A stretch of DNA of 50,155 bases from an uncultured Clostridia bacterium (GTDB lineage Bacteria; Bacillota; Clostridia; Oscillospirales; Ruminococcaceae). Every line of letters begins with the position of its first letter. Positions within the stretch are counted from its first letter, which is position 1. The notes under the pieces were generated by a model. That model worked only from the letters and a program-made list of their open reading frames with translations, searched no databases and had not been told where the DNA came from. Both the position numbers and the translations under genes were made by a program. Location: the NCBI GenBank assembly GCA_947627465.1, contig CANQWD010000018.1, positions 1 through 50,155 on the forward strand, written 5' to 3'. Shown here piece after piece: positions 25,504-33,188 of this stretch.

Positions 25504-25851
25504 ATGAAATACTTTACTGATAATTTCGAGCGGCGCGGAACGTGTTATCACGAGTTCACGCGCGGCAAATGGGACGGCAAAACGTTCTGGAGCGACAACA
25601 GTCTGTACCTCCGCGACGATTATTTAAGCGACCTAAAGCTTTACGAGTTGGTTTTTAAACCCTCGTTTGACGAGCAGGGCGAAAAATTCAGTCGGTGGGG
25701 GGCTAACACGGTGACCCGCGCTCTTTGGGACAGCATTCTCTGCCGCGCCGAGGACATTGGCGGCGAGATATGGAATTTGTTCTGCGAGATAACGGCGTTT
25801 GCCGAAAAAAGTCTGTCCGAGGACGGCGAGTTCTCGATTTTGGGAATTTAA
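25504..25851 (+). CDS. Hypothetical protein, 115 residues
   Basis: This family is not recognised. It is a soluble, acidic, aromatic-rich protein (GTCYHEFTRGKWDGKTFWSD; RWGANTVTRALWDSIL) with a helical C-terminal half. An AGGTGATATT site precedes the ATG. It lies between two other unknown genes of the nadE-polA run with gaps of 8 and 12 bases, so the three are probably produced together. Confidence 0.68.
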   Translation: MKYFTDNFERRGTCYHEFTRGKWDGKTFWSDNSLYLRDDYLSDLKLYELVFKPSFDEQGEKFSRWGANTVTRALWDSILCRAEDIGGEIWNLFCEITAFAEKSLSEDGEFSILGI

Positions 25852-25863
25852 CAGGAGGCGCAG

Positions 25864-26514
25864 ATGGAAACCGTATTGTTTAAGAAAACCGTAACAAGGA
25901 CGCGCTTGATCGCGGGCAGCGAACAAATTACCGTCACGCTTTTCACAGACAGGTTGGAGCTGTTTATACAAAACGCGGTATCAACGGATATGATTGTTGC
26001 GGAATTTGCTGCGGTAGAGCGATATTGGCTTGACGAATCGCGGATACGTATTTTCGGGGCGTTCATTAAAAACGGGGTTGAGAAAGTTTCCGAAATGATG
26101 TTGGAATATCCGCTTCCAACGATCGAGATCGTAAATGTTCTGTATCTGTTCGTGCCGACGCGCGTCCGTCAAGAGGAGGACTTAGCTTTTCGCCGCAGAC
26201 TTCAAAGCGGAATTCTTGACGAAAACATTCCAAAGGGCGTCATTCACTTTGAATTCGGAGCGGGCGTGAATATTCCGTCCGACATTTATGTGAACCGCTG
26301 CGTTATCCGCACCGTTCCCGTCGCCGCCGTTTTGAAGAAATTCACGTATGATCTTTATCTGCCATACGACAAATACGAGATATACGTTGATCTAAACGAC
26401 AATGACGCTTGTGCGGAATCCAACAAGCTGATCGTCACGCTTTCGCCGGATCGCCGCGAAATAAATCTTTCCGCGAAACCGGGGTTGGTCAATCTCAAAT
26501 TAAAGCAGCTTTAA
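25864..26514 (+). CDS. Hypothetical beta-rich protein, 216 residues
   Basis: I do not recognise this protein. It has no signal or membrane segment. Hydrophobic residues alternate in many short strands (QITVTLFTDRLELFIQ, IEIVNVLYLFVPTRV, KYEIYVDLND, NKLIVTLSPDRREINLSA), which suggests a beta-sandwich. A strong CAGGAGGCG site precedes the ATG. It closes a set of three unknown genes between DUF1015 and the PAS gene. Confidence 0.7.
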   Translation: METVLFKKTVTRTRLIAGSEQITVTLFTDRLELFIQNAVSTDMIVAEFAAVERYWLDESRIRIFGAFIKNGVEKVSEMMLEYPLPTIEIVNVLYLFVPTRVRQEEDLAFRRRLQSGILDENIPKGVIHFEFGAGVNIPSDIYVNRCVIRTVPVAAVLKKFTYDLYLPYDKYEIYVDLNDNDACAESNKLIVTLSPDRREINLSAKPGLVNLKLKQL

Positions 26515-26523
26515 GGAGGATAT

Positions 26524-26892
26524 ATGGAGAACGCACAATTTTTCAAAAGCATCGTAGATCAAGACAGCGCCCCCGTGGTTATCTGCGATTTGGAGAACAC
26601 GATAATATATATGAACCCGGCGGCAAAGGAGCGCTACAAAAAGCACGGCGATCTCACTGGCAAAAGTCTTGCGGACTGTCACAATGACAGTTCCAACGTG
26701 AAAATGCGGGAGATCATTGAGTGGTTCAAGGCGGATAAATCGCACAACAGGGTTTACACGTTCCGAAACGAAAAGGAAAACAAGGATGTTTATATGATAG
26801 CTCTGCGCGATGACAGCGGCAAGCTTATCGGCTATTATGAAAAGCATGAGTACCGTACAAATGAAAGTGCGGAAAAATATGATTTATATTAA
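26524..26892 (+). CDS. Single PAS-domain protein
   Basis: The 122-residue protein is essentially one PAS domain: SAPVVICDLENTIIYMNPAA, then LTGKSLADCHNDSSNVKM and a final strand pair VYMIALRDDSGKLIGYYEKHEYR. The CHNDSSN block resembles PAS domains found with DUF438 in anaerobes, some of which bind haem or other small ligands; the His in it could be a ligand. There is no output domain, so it must signal through a partner or act as a small-molecule carrier. An AAGGAGGAT site precedes the ATG. The flavodoxin-like gene follows 39 bases later. Confidence 0.85.
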   Translation: MENAQFFKSIVDQDSAPVVICDLENTIIYMNPAAKERYKKHGDLTGKSLADCHNDSSNVKMREIIEWFKADKSHNRVYTFRNEKENKDVYMIALRDDSGKLIGYYEKHEYRTNESAEKYDLY

Positions 26893-26931
26893 ATTCCCGC
26901 GGGGAAAATATTAAAGAAAGAGGTAAAGAAA

Positions 26932-27534
26932 ATGAAAACAGTTATTTGTTACGAAACAAAGGACGAAAGCGTTTTGAAGCTTGTCAAGGCAATTGAGGAG
27001 AAGTTTCACGTTGATACCGTCGACGTAACCAAGACGCGCTCGGCAAATCTTTCGGAATACGAGCTTATCGGTTTCGCGTCCGAGATAGAGGACGACGGTT
27101 TTTACCGCGACATCGCGTCCTTTGCCGCGAATTGGATGCCGCGCGACAAGAAGATATTCTTCCTCTACACATACGTTGTAAATAAGGAAACCTATTGTGA
27201 GGAGATCGAGGGCACCGCGCACTTCAAAAATTGTGAGACGGTCGGAAAATACGGCTGCCTCGGCGGAAATGTGATCGGCGGCTTTAAGCTGTTCGGCGGC
27301 AAAACAAAAGTTCACCCCAACGACGAGGAGATCAACGGCGCACTGAAATTCTATGCGAAGATCAGCGGCGAGGAGTATAAAACAATTACAGAAAGCAAGC
27401 CCGAAAAACCGGAAAGCAAGATCAAGCTCGAAAAAAAGGAAAGTAAGACCGAGCCTGAAAAATTCGACAGCAAAGTCAAATCTGAAAAAACCGAAAGCAA
27501 AGTAAAAAAGGATAAGCAGGAAGAAAAGAAATAA
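26932..27534 (+). CDS. Flavodoxin-like protein with charged low-complexity tail
   Basis: Residues 1-150 look like a flavodoxin-like fold: TVICYETKDESVLKLVKAIEE at the start, YELIGFASEIEDDGFYRDI, FFLYTYVV, then KYGCLGGNVIGGFKLFGG. The phosphate loop is weaker than the usual T-x-T-G-x-T (CYETKDESVLK), so FMN binding is likely but not certain. Residues 155-200 are a Lys/Glu/Ser repeat tail (units like KPESKI, KKESKT, KTESKV) that is probably disordered and mediates binding. A GAAAGAGGT site precedes the ATG. It is the last gene before the operon terminator. Next to the PAS protein it may serve redox sensing. Confidence 0.75.
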   Translation: MKTVICYETKDESVLKLVKAIEEKFHVDTVDVTKTRSANLSEYELIGFASEIEDDGFYRDIASFAANWMPRDKKIFFLYTYVVNKETYCEEIEGTAHFKNCETVGKYGCLGGNVIGGFKLFGGKTKVHPNDEEINGALKFYAKISGEEYKTITESKPEKPESKIKLEKKESKTEPEKFDSKVKSEKTESKVKKDKQEEKK

Positions 27535-27569
27535 AAAAACCGGTCCTTTCATTTGAGGACCGGTTTTTT
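27535..27569 (+). terminator. Terminator of the nadE-polA operon
   Basis: AAAAACCGGTCCT (27535-27547) pairs with AGGACCGGTTTTT around an 8-base loop and ends in a T tract. It closes the plus-strand run that begins with nadE. Confidence 0.93.
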
Positions 27570-27668
27570 CGTCGTTTCCTCCATTGCTTCACAATAATTT
27601 TCCAAGACCGCATAAATTCTCCGAAATTTCCAATAATAGGAATGAAAAACAAACGGAGGAAAAAAGCC

Positions 27669-30017
27669 ATGGGAAATCAAAACGTCACACCTGCATTTTC
27701 AAACGAAGCCGCCGAAGCGCTGGGCTGCGCGATAACGATAGCGGGGCAAATGGGGCACACATATATTGGCAGCGAGCACCTGCTCTGCGCGCTGGCGAAA
27801 AGCACCGAGAGCGCGGCCGGCGCTCTTTTGGCGAGACAGAGGATACGTTTCCGCGATCTGATCCTGCAGCTTAAAGAGCGCGTCGGGATAGGAAGCAGCA
27901 CAACACTCTCCGAAAACGACTTTTCGCCGCGTTTAAAAAAACTCCTGTTGAACGCGCGAAGCACAGCCGCCGCGCGAAGCGACAGCTATGTCGGCACGGA
28001 GCATATTCTACTCTCAATGCTCATAGACCGCGACTGCACCGCGTATTCAATGCTGTGCGAGCGCGGCGATAATGTTGCGAAGCTTTACAGCAACATCTCG
28101 GTGAAGGACTATGAGCCGCCGAAATTCGACAGTCCGCCCGCGCCGAAGAAATCGGCCGCCAAAAAGACCGAAACCGCAAGATACGATCAGCGGCAGCAAG
28201 CGCAGCTAACGCAGCTTGCAAAGTATGGCACGGAGCTTACCGCCGAAGCGCGTGAGGGCAAGCTCGATCCGGTTATCGGGAGAGATACCGAAATAGAGCG
28301 CATGGTGCAGATCCTCTTAAGACGCAGTAAAAACAATCCATGTTTAATAGGCGAAGCGGGAGTTGGAAAAACGGCGGTGGTAGAGGGCTTCGCACAAAGA
28401 ATAGCTTACGGAAGCGTGCCGCCCGAGCTTTCCGAAAAGCGGGTTTTCGCCATGGATCTGTCGTCAATGCTTGCGGGAGCCAAGTACCGCGGCGACTTTG
28501 AGGAGCGCTTAAAGGGCGTGCTCGATGAAGCCGCCTCAAACCCCGAGGTGATACTGTTTATCGATGAAATTCACATGATAGTCGGCACTGGCGCCGCCGA
28601 GGGCGCGATAGACGCGGCGAGCATTTTAAAGCCCCTGCTGTCGCGCGGGAAAATTTGCCTTATCGGAGCGACCACCACTGACGAGTACCGCCGTTTTATC
28701 GAAAAAGACAGCGCGCTTGAACGCCGCTTTCAGCCGATAACGGTTTTACAGCCTGATGAAGCGGGCGCGGTTTCCATATTAAACGGACTTCGAGGCAAAC
28801 TTGAGGAGCACCACCACGCCGTGATAACCGACGGCGCGATAAAAGCCGCGGTCTCGCTTTCCGAACGTTATTTAAACGACCGCCGTCTGCCCGATAAAGC
28901 GATAGATCTTATCGACGAAGCCGCCGCGATAGTGCGTACCGAGCATTCCAACGCCAAAACGTCGCTGTTTCGCACCGTAAAGGAAAAACTTCCGCGCGAA
29001 CGCGTAGTTGTGGACGAGGAGGACGTGGCAAACGCGGTCTCGGCAATAACGGGAATTCCCGCGGCGCGGCTCTCCGAGGACGAAAGCCGCCGTTTGGCGA
29101 ATTTGGAGGATATCCTGCAAAAGCGCGTAATAGGTCAGGAAAAGGCGGTGAAACTTGTCGCGAATGCCGTTCGGCGCGGTCGTGCGGGACTTAAAGACCC
29201 CAAACGTCCGATAGGCTCGTTCCTGTTTCTGGGGCAGACGGGAGTGGGCAAAACCGAGCTTTCAAAGGCGCTTGCCGAGGGTGTTTTCGGCGATGAGAAG
29301 CGGCTTATACGTTTTGATATGTCGGAGTTTTCCGAGGCGCATTCCATTTCCAAGCTGATAGGCTCTCCTCCCGGATACGTGGGCTATGAGGAACAGGGGC
29401 GGCTTATCAAGGAAGTGCGTTCACACCCGTATTCCACGGTACTGTTTGACGAGGTGGAAAAAGCGCATCCCGAGGTGCTTACCGTTCTTTTACAAATTCT
29501 TGAGGACGGCAAGCTTACGGCGGCAGACGGCAAAACCGCCGATTTCAAAAACACCATCGTCATAATGACGGGCAATATCGGCGCGGAAGAACTTCAAAAG
29601 CGTGCGCTGGGCTTCGGCGGAGAAAAGGGCGGCAGTACGGACGTTATGTCCGCGCTAAAAAAAGAGTTTCGCCCCGAACTGCTCAACAGAATAGACAACA
29701 TCATAGTATTCGAGCGACTCACAGCGGACAATATGCGCGATATATGTTCAAAAATGCTGGTCGAGGTAGCCAAACGCGCAAGCCGCCGAGGAATTTCGCT
29801 GAACTTCTCGGAGAACGTAAAAAAACGGCTTTGCGAAAGCGTTTCGGAAGAAGATATGGGAGCGCGTCCGCTCAGGCGAAAGATCACCGCGGATATCGAG
29901 GATATGCTTTCAAAGCGCATTATCTCGGGCGAGCTTCACAGCGGAGTTACCGCCGAAGTAACCGAGCAGAACGGCGAATTTAACGTAATGCTTCTTCAAG
30001 GCACAAAAAATATGTGA
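27669..30017 (+). CDS. clpC: ClpC-type AAA+ unfoldase with reduced middle domain
   Basis: The 782-residue protein has a Clp N-domain of two repeats (residues about 8-145; [15 protein letters not shown] and [14 protein letters not shown]), AAA1 with Walker [11 protein letters not shown] (about residue 227) and Walker [12 protein letters not shown], and AAA2 with [10 protein letters not shown] (about residue 521) and [12 protein letters not shown]. The ALGFGG loop fits ClpP docking. Between the AAA modules ([15 protein letters not shown] to [13 protein letters not shown]) only about 30 residues remain where Bacillus ClpC has the coiled-coil middle domain that binds MecA and McsB. No CtsR or McsAB gene or CtsR operator is visible. 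The ATG at 27669 follows CGGAGGA. Confidence 0.93.
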   Translation: MGNQNVTPAFSNEAAEALGCAITIAGQMGHTYIGSEHLLCALAKSTESAAGALLARQRIRFRDLILQLKERVGIGSSTTLSENDFSPRLKKLLLNARSTAAARSDSYVGTEHILLSMLIDRDCTAYSMLCERGDNVAKLYSNISVKDYEPPKFDSPPAPKKSAAKKTETARYDQRQQAQLTQLAKYGTELTAEAREGKLDPVIGRDTEIERMVQILLRRSKNNPCLIGEAGVGKTAVVEGFAQRIAYGSVPPELSEKRVFAMDLSSMLAGAKYRGDFEERLKGVLDEAASNPEVILFIDEIHMIVGTGAAEGAIDAASILKPLLSRGKICLIGATTTDEYRRFIEKDSALERRFQPITVLQPDEAGAVSILNGLRGKLEEHHHAVITDGAIKAAVSLSERYLNDRRLPDKAIDLIDEAAAIVRTEHSNAKTSLFRTVKEKLPRERVVVDEEDVANAVSAITGIPAARLSEDESRRLANLEDILQKRVIGQEKAVKLVANAVRRGRAGLKDPKRPIGSFLFLGQTGVGKTELSKALAEGVFGDEKRLIRFDMSEFSEAHSISKLIGSPPGYVGYEEQGRLIKEVRSHPYSTVLFDEVEKAHPEVLTVLLQILEDGKLTAADGKTADFKNTIVIMTGNIGAEELQKRALGFGGEKGGSTDVMSALKKEFRPELLNRIDNIIVFERLTADNMRDICSKMLVEVAKRASRRGISLNFSENVKKRLCESVSEEDMGARPLRRKITADIEDMLSKRIISGELHSGVTAEVTEQNGEFNVMLLQGTKNM

Positions 30018-30024
30018 AAAATTC

Positions 30025-30056
30025 GGGCGGCACGCAAAAATTAACGCGTGCCGCCC
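30025..30056 (+). terminator. Hairpin terminator-like sequence after clpC
   Basis: GGGCGGCACGC (30025-30035) pairs perfectly with GCGTGCCGCCC (30046-30056). The following sequence is TTGCTATG, with a poor T tract, so termination may be partial. Confidence 0.65.
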
Positions 30057-30078
30057 TTGCTATGCCGTCTAAAAAGAC

Positions 30079-30108
30079 TTGACTTTTGATCGTGATATAT
30101 AGTATAAT
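30079..30108 (+). promoter_or_regulatory. Promoter upstream of dprA
   Basis: TTGACT (30079-30084) and TATAAT (30103-30108) are separated by 18 bases. Its transcript would run about 445 bases before the dprA start, through the MITE-like element. Confidence 0.75.
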
Positions 30109-30173
30109 AAACTTACGGTAAAAACTTTTGTAATATTGACAACATTGCTTGCCAATTAAATTCTTGGAAGCAT

Positions 30174-30524
30174 TTAAGGCTACACCGCACAAAGACCGCA
30201 CTTCGTGCTTTGCCGTCCGCTTGCTTGCATCTTTTAGGGTGACTGAAAGTCACTCGGTCATCTTGCACAAAGTTCGCTTGCAAGGCGTGATCTCCCCCTG
30301 TTGGGGAGGTGTCACGAAGTGACAGAGGGGCTGACCGACAGACCAGCCTTGCGCGGGTTGACCTTCGGTCAACTCTCTCACTTTGTACAAGGGTTGAACG
30401 AAGTTCAACTCGCTGACAGAAAAATCTGCGGCGCAATCGAACGTGGTCTCCCCCTGCGGGGGAGGTGTAGCGAAGCGACAGAGGGGCTGACCGACAGACC
30501 AATCTTTGTGCGGTGTAGCCTTAA
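30174..30524. mobile_element. 351-bp MITE-like element with 22-bp terminal inverted repeats
   Basis: The first 22 bases (beginning TTAAGGCTACACCGCAC) are the exact reverse complement of the last 22 (30503-30524). Inside are two 59-base direct repeats (30287-30345 and 30443-30501) and a series of short perfect hairpins with GAA or TTC loops. It has no coding capacity, so it would need a transposase in trans. TTAA at both outer edges may be a target duplication. It sits in the dprA leader. Confidence 0.8.
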
Positions 30525-30559
30525 TTTGAACATCAATAAAAATGTTAAGGAGAACAACT

Positions 30560-31423
30560 ATGGCTTTGGATATCAGGGAATGGCTGAGGGTACTGCTTGC
30601 GTTCGGACCGGCGAATTACGATATCTGGCGATGCATAGATAAAAAAGATATTATTGGCAGCTTCGGCAAATTTCTCGATAACGCCGAAAATCCGTATGCC
30701 GTGAAATACAAATCCGTAAGCTATATGGTATGCGAACAATGGCTTTCTTATTGTGAAAAAAATAATATCGGCGTAATATCTTTCGAGGACAAGCGATATC
30801 CCAAATTGCTTAAAGAAATCGCCGATCCTCCGTGCGTGCTTTTCGTTTACGGAAACGCGGAATGTTTAAACCGTCCGTCGGCAGCGATAGTCGGGGCGAG
30901 AAATTGCTGTGATTACACCCGCCGCGTGACCTCTATGATATCCGCCGAGCTTGCGGCGCGAAATATCAACGTGGTAAGCGGCTTCGCGAGGGGCACGGAT
31001 ACCGCCGCGCACACTGCCGCCATAAACGCGGGCGGCGTTACCGTTGCGGTATTGGGAAGCGGAATATTTTACGATTATCCCAAAAACACCATGGAGCTGA
31101 AACGTAAGATCGCGCAGAACGGCGCGGTGATCTCCGAACTTTTGCCCAATTCAGAGCCGGCGCGCGGGAATTTCAAGATACGTAACCGAATAATAAGCGG
31201 ACTATGCAAATGTGTTGCAGTAGTCGAAGCCTCACAGATCAGCGGTTCGCTGAACACAGCCTCTCACGCCGCCGAACAGGGCAGGGAAGTTTTCGTTGTG
31301 CCGCCGCGTGATATCACAAGCGAAAGTTTTCGAGGTCAGACAAGCCTGTTGAGAGACGGAGCAGCCCCACTTTACGGCATAGAGGACATTTTCGATTATT
31401 TTGAAAATGATTGCTTTTTGTGA
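30560..31423 (+). CDS. dprA: DNA-protecting protein DprA (Smf)
   Basis: The 287-residue protein has the DprA Rossmann-like core: VISFEDKRYPKLLKEIADPPCVLFVYG, AAIVGARNCCDYTRR, NVVSGFARGTDTAAHTAA, TVAVLGSG and VVEASQISGSLNTASHAAEQGREVFVVP. DprA binds incoming single-stranded DNA in the cytoplasm and loads RecA during natural transformation. The N-terminal part is short and divergent, and the C-terminal winged domain of some relatives is absent. The ATG at 30560 follows TTAAGGAG. The usual neighbour topA is not present. The leader carries the MITE-like element, which may affect expression. Confidence 0.93.
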   Translation: MALDIREWLRVLLAFGPANYDIWRCIDKKDIIGSFGKFLDNAENPYAVKYKSVSYMVCEQWLSYCEKNNIGVISFEDKRYPKLLKEIADPPCVLFVYGNAECLNRPSAAIVGARNCCDYTRRVTSMISAELAARNINVVSGFARGTDTAAHTAAINAGGVTVAVLGSGIFYDYPKNTMELKRKIAQNGAVISELLPNSEPARGNFKIRNRIISGLCKCVAVVEASQISGSLNTASHAAEQGREVFVVPPRDITSESFRGQTSLLRDGAAPLYGIEDIFDYFENDCFL

Positions 31424-31441
31424 TTTGCGTTTATATACGTT

Positions 31442-31464
31442 TTCCCCCGTCTTAGGCGGGGGAA
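31442..31464. terminator. Hairpin between convergent dprA and spoIVB
   Basis: TTCCCCCG (31442-31449) pairs with CGGGGGAA (31457-31464) around TCTTAGG. It can fold on either strand between two convergent genes. Neither side has a long T tract immediately after the stem. Confidence 0.55.
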
Positions 31465-31471
31465 TGCGGTT

Positions 31472-32599
31472 TTATTCATTTTCCAGCATACTTTCCGCAA
31501 AGACGGCGTATCCGCGTGTGGGATCGCCCACCAGAACGTGCGTTACCGCTCCCGCGAACCGTCCGTTTTGGATTATGGGGCTGCCGCTCATTCCGCGGAC
31601 AATGCCGCCCGTTTTCTCAAGAAGCTCGGGGTCTGTTATTCTGATAAGCATACCCTTGGAGCCGGTCAGGTCTGCGAGATTTATCCGTTCAATTTCTATC
31701 GAGTATTCGCGCGGCTCCTCGCCGTCCGTAGTTGTAAGGATTGAAGCTGCTCCCGTTTGAACCTCTTGACGGAATGCCGCGGGCAGTGTCTCGCCTTGAA
31801 TGTCCCCGACGTATTTTCCAAAAACTCCCGTTGGCGTGTTTTCCGTCACCTCTCCGATGTCCAAGCCGGAGAGTATAGCGCCGCAAAGCTCACCCGCCGC
31901 ACCTTTTTCGCCTTTCACCACGTCGAAAATGTCCGCTTGGGCGATCTCGCCCGATCTGAGCGGCACAGGCTCACAGGTCGTAGAGTCGCTCACCGCGTGC
32001 CCCAATCCGCCGAACGTTCCGCTTTCGGGGTCGATGAACGTCAGCGTGCCGATACCCGCCGCGCTGTCACGAACCCACGCGCCGATTTTCATAATGCCCT
32101 CTGCGGTTTTGGGTTCGACAGACGTTGATATCTCGCTGCCGCCGCGCCTGTAAATAATGTCCGCGCAGCCGCTGCAAAGCTGTATCTCCCGCGCGAGCTC
32201 CTCGTTGGTGAAAACTTCCGTTCCGTTTACGGAAGTGATAACGTCGCCCGATCTAAGCCCCGCGTCGTCCGCAGGCGAGCCGTCCTCGGCGGAGATGACC
32301 ATAACGCCGTCCGACAGGACTTTTATTCCAAAGGGCTTTCCGCTGGGGATAACATATTTGCGTTCCTGCTCCGTAACGTTCGCGTTTTTTAGCGGAATGC
32401 CGCCCAAAAAATATTTCGCGCCGTTTCCCGAGCTTTTGAGAGCGGCGGGTGAAAATCCCGTGCCCGATACCGCCGCGCCCGTTTCAATGTTTATATTAAC
32501 GGGCAGCGCGGCATAATAATAAGCGTAAAGAGCCGCGGCGCACGCCAAAGCCGCCGTGACCGCGCCCGACATAATTTTATATCGTACTTTTTTGATCAT
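31472..32599 (-). CDS. spoIVB: SpoIVB peptidase (S55 family)
   Basis: The 375-residue protein begins with a basic patch and one membrane segment (VTAALACAAALYAYYYA), then a PDZ domain (about residues 95-165; PADDAGLRSGDVITSVNG) and the S55 protease with catalytic His in GGLGHAVSD and Ser in RGMSGSPIIQ (about residue 338). In Bacillus it is secreted from the forespore into the intermembrane space and triggers pro-sigma-K processing in the mother cell. Its presence suggests an endospore-forming lineage. The ATG at 32599 is chosen for the GGGAG site just upstream; a further in-frame start would add 10 residues. No clear sigma-A promoter precedes it, as expected for a sporulation gene. Confidence 0.93.
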   Translation of the reverse strand: MIKKVRYKIMSGAVTAALACAAALYAYYYAALPVNINIETGAAVSGTGFSPAALKSSGNGAKYFLGGIPLKNANVTEQERKYVIPSGKPFGIKVLSDGVMVISAEDGSPADDAGLRSGDVITSVNGTEVFTNEELAREIQLCSGCADIIYRRGGSEISTSVEPKTAEGIMKIGAWVRDSAAGIGTLTFIDPESGTFGGLGHAVSDSTTCEPVPLRSGEIAQADIFDVVKGEKGAAGELCGAILSGLDIGEVTENTPTGVFGKYVGDIQGETLPAAFRQEVQTGAASILTTTDGEEPREYSIEIERINLADLTGSKGMLIRITDPELLEKTGGIVRGMSGSPIIQNGRFAGAVTHVLVGDPTRGYAVFAESMLENE

Positions 32600-32801
32600 A
32601 TTATTACTCCCGCCGACATTTTCCCCCAAAACAGCGGGGAAACGTCTTTCGATTATTTGCCGCTTTTTTCGCGACGGATATATTTTTTGCCCGCCGCCGA
32701 GGATTATAATTTGAAATAATCGGCGGATATTTTAAGGCTTCGGGGAAATTTTATCCGCGCAAAGCAAAGCCGCCGTTTTTTGAATTTCGGAAAATACCCC
32801 C
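32600..32801. other. Divergent intergenic region between spoIVB and the RNase J promoter
   Basis: The stretch contains CCGCCG (about 32693) and CGGCGG (about 32721) that can pair across an AT-rich centre with an ATTATA (32703-32708). No second promoter box at the right distance was found for spoIVB. I could not place a sigma-G-like site with confidence. Nothing else is recognised. Confidence 0.35.
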
Positions 32802-32830
32802 TTGACATTTTCGCCAAAATGAGGTATAAT
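32802..32830 (+). promoter_or_regulatory. Sigma-A promoter of the RNase J transcript
   Basis: Perfect TTGACA (32802-32807) and TATAAT (32825-32830) with a 17-base spacer. This is among the strongest promoters in the window. Confidence 0.92.
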
Positions 32831-32836
32831 ATAAAT

Positions 32837-33188
32837 TATGTATTTACTGTTTTTTGGAAATTTTTATCGGCGGCGATCTTCGCGCCGATCGACATATAAA
32901 ATTTAAGGTACTTTGTTGAACGAGCGTCTCGGTTTTATAATGAACTTAAAACGCGCTTCTATGTGCAAAACGGTTTCGGAAAATATTGTAATGAAGCGCT
33001 GAAACGGCTGAATTTTAACTATTACGCAATTACGAAAAGCTGCCGCGGGTTTGCAGAAACGCTGTTTGACTGAATTTATACATCAAGAAAAATAAACGAA
33101 CGGAAATTTACAGGAGATTTCTGTGCATTTTTTGCGCCGTTTTTTCGCTTATTCGGGATTTACCGTTCAAAAAGAGAAAGGACAAGGT
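32837..33188 (+). other. Long 5' leader of the RNase J gene
   Basis: About 350 bases separate the promoter from the start codon. An ATCGGCG/CGCCGAT stem is near its beginning, and most of the rest is AT-rich. No known riboswitch, T-box or ribosomal-protein leader is recognised. A GTG at 33123 preceded by CAGGAG offers an alternative start for the same frame. Confidence 0.5.

Noticed and set aside
30287-30501. CRISPR array
   Set aside because: Only two 59-base repeats are present, they are diverged, the spacing is not spacer-like, and there are no cas genes. Terminal inverted repeats define a MITE-like unit instead.
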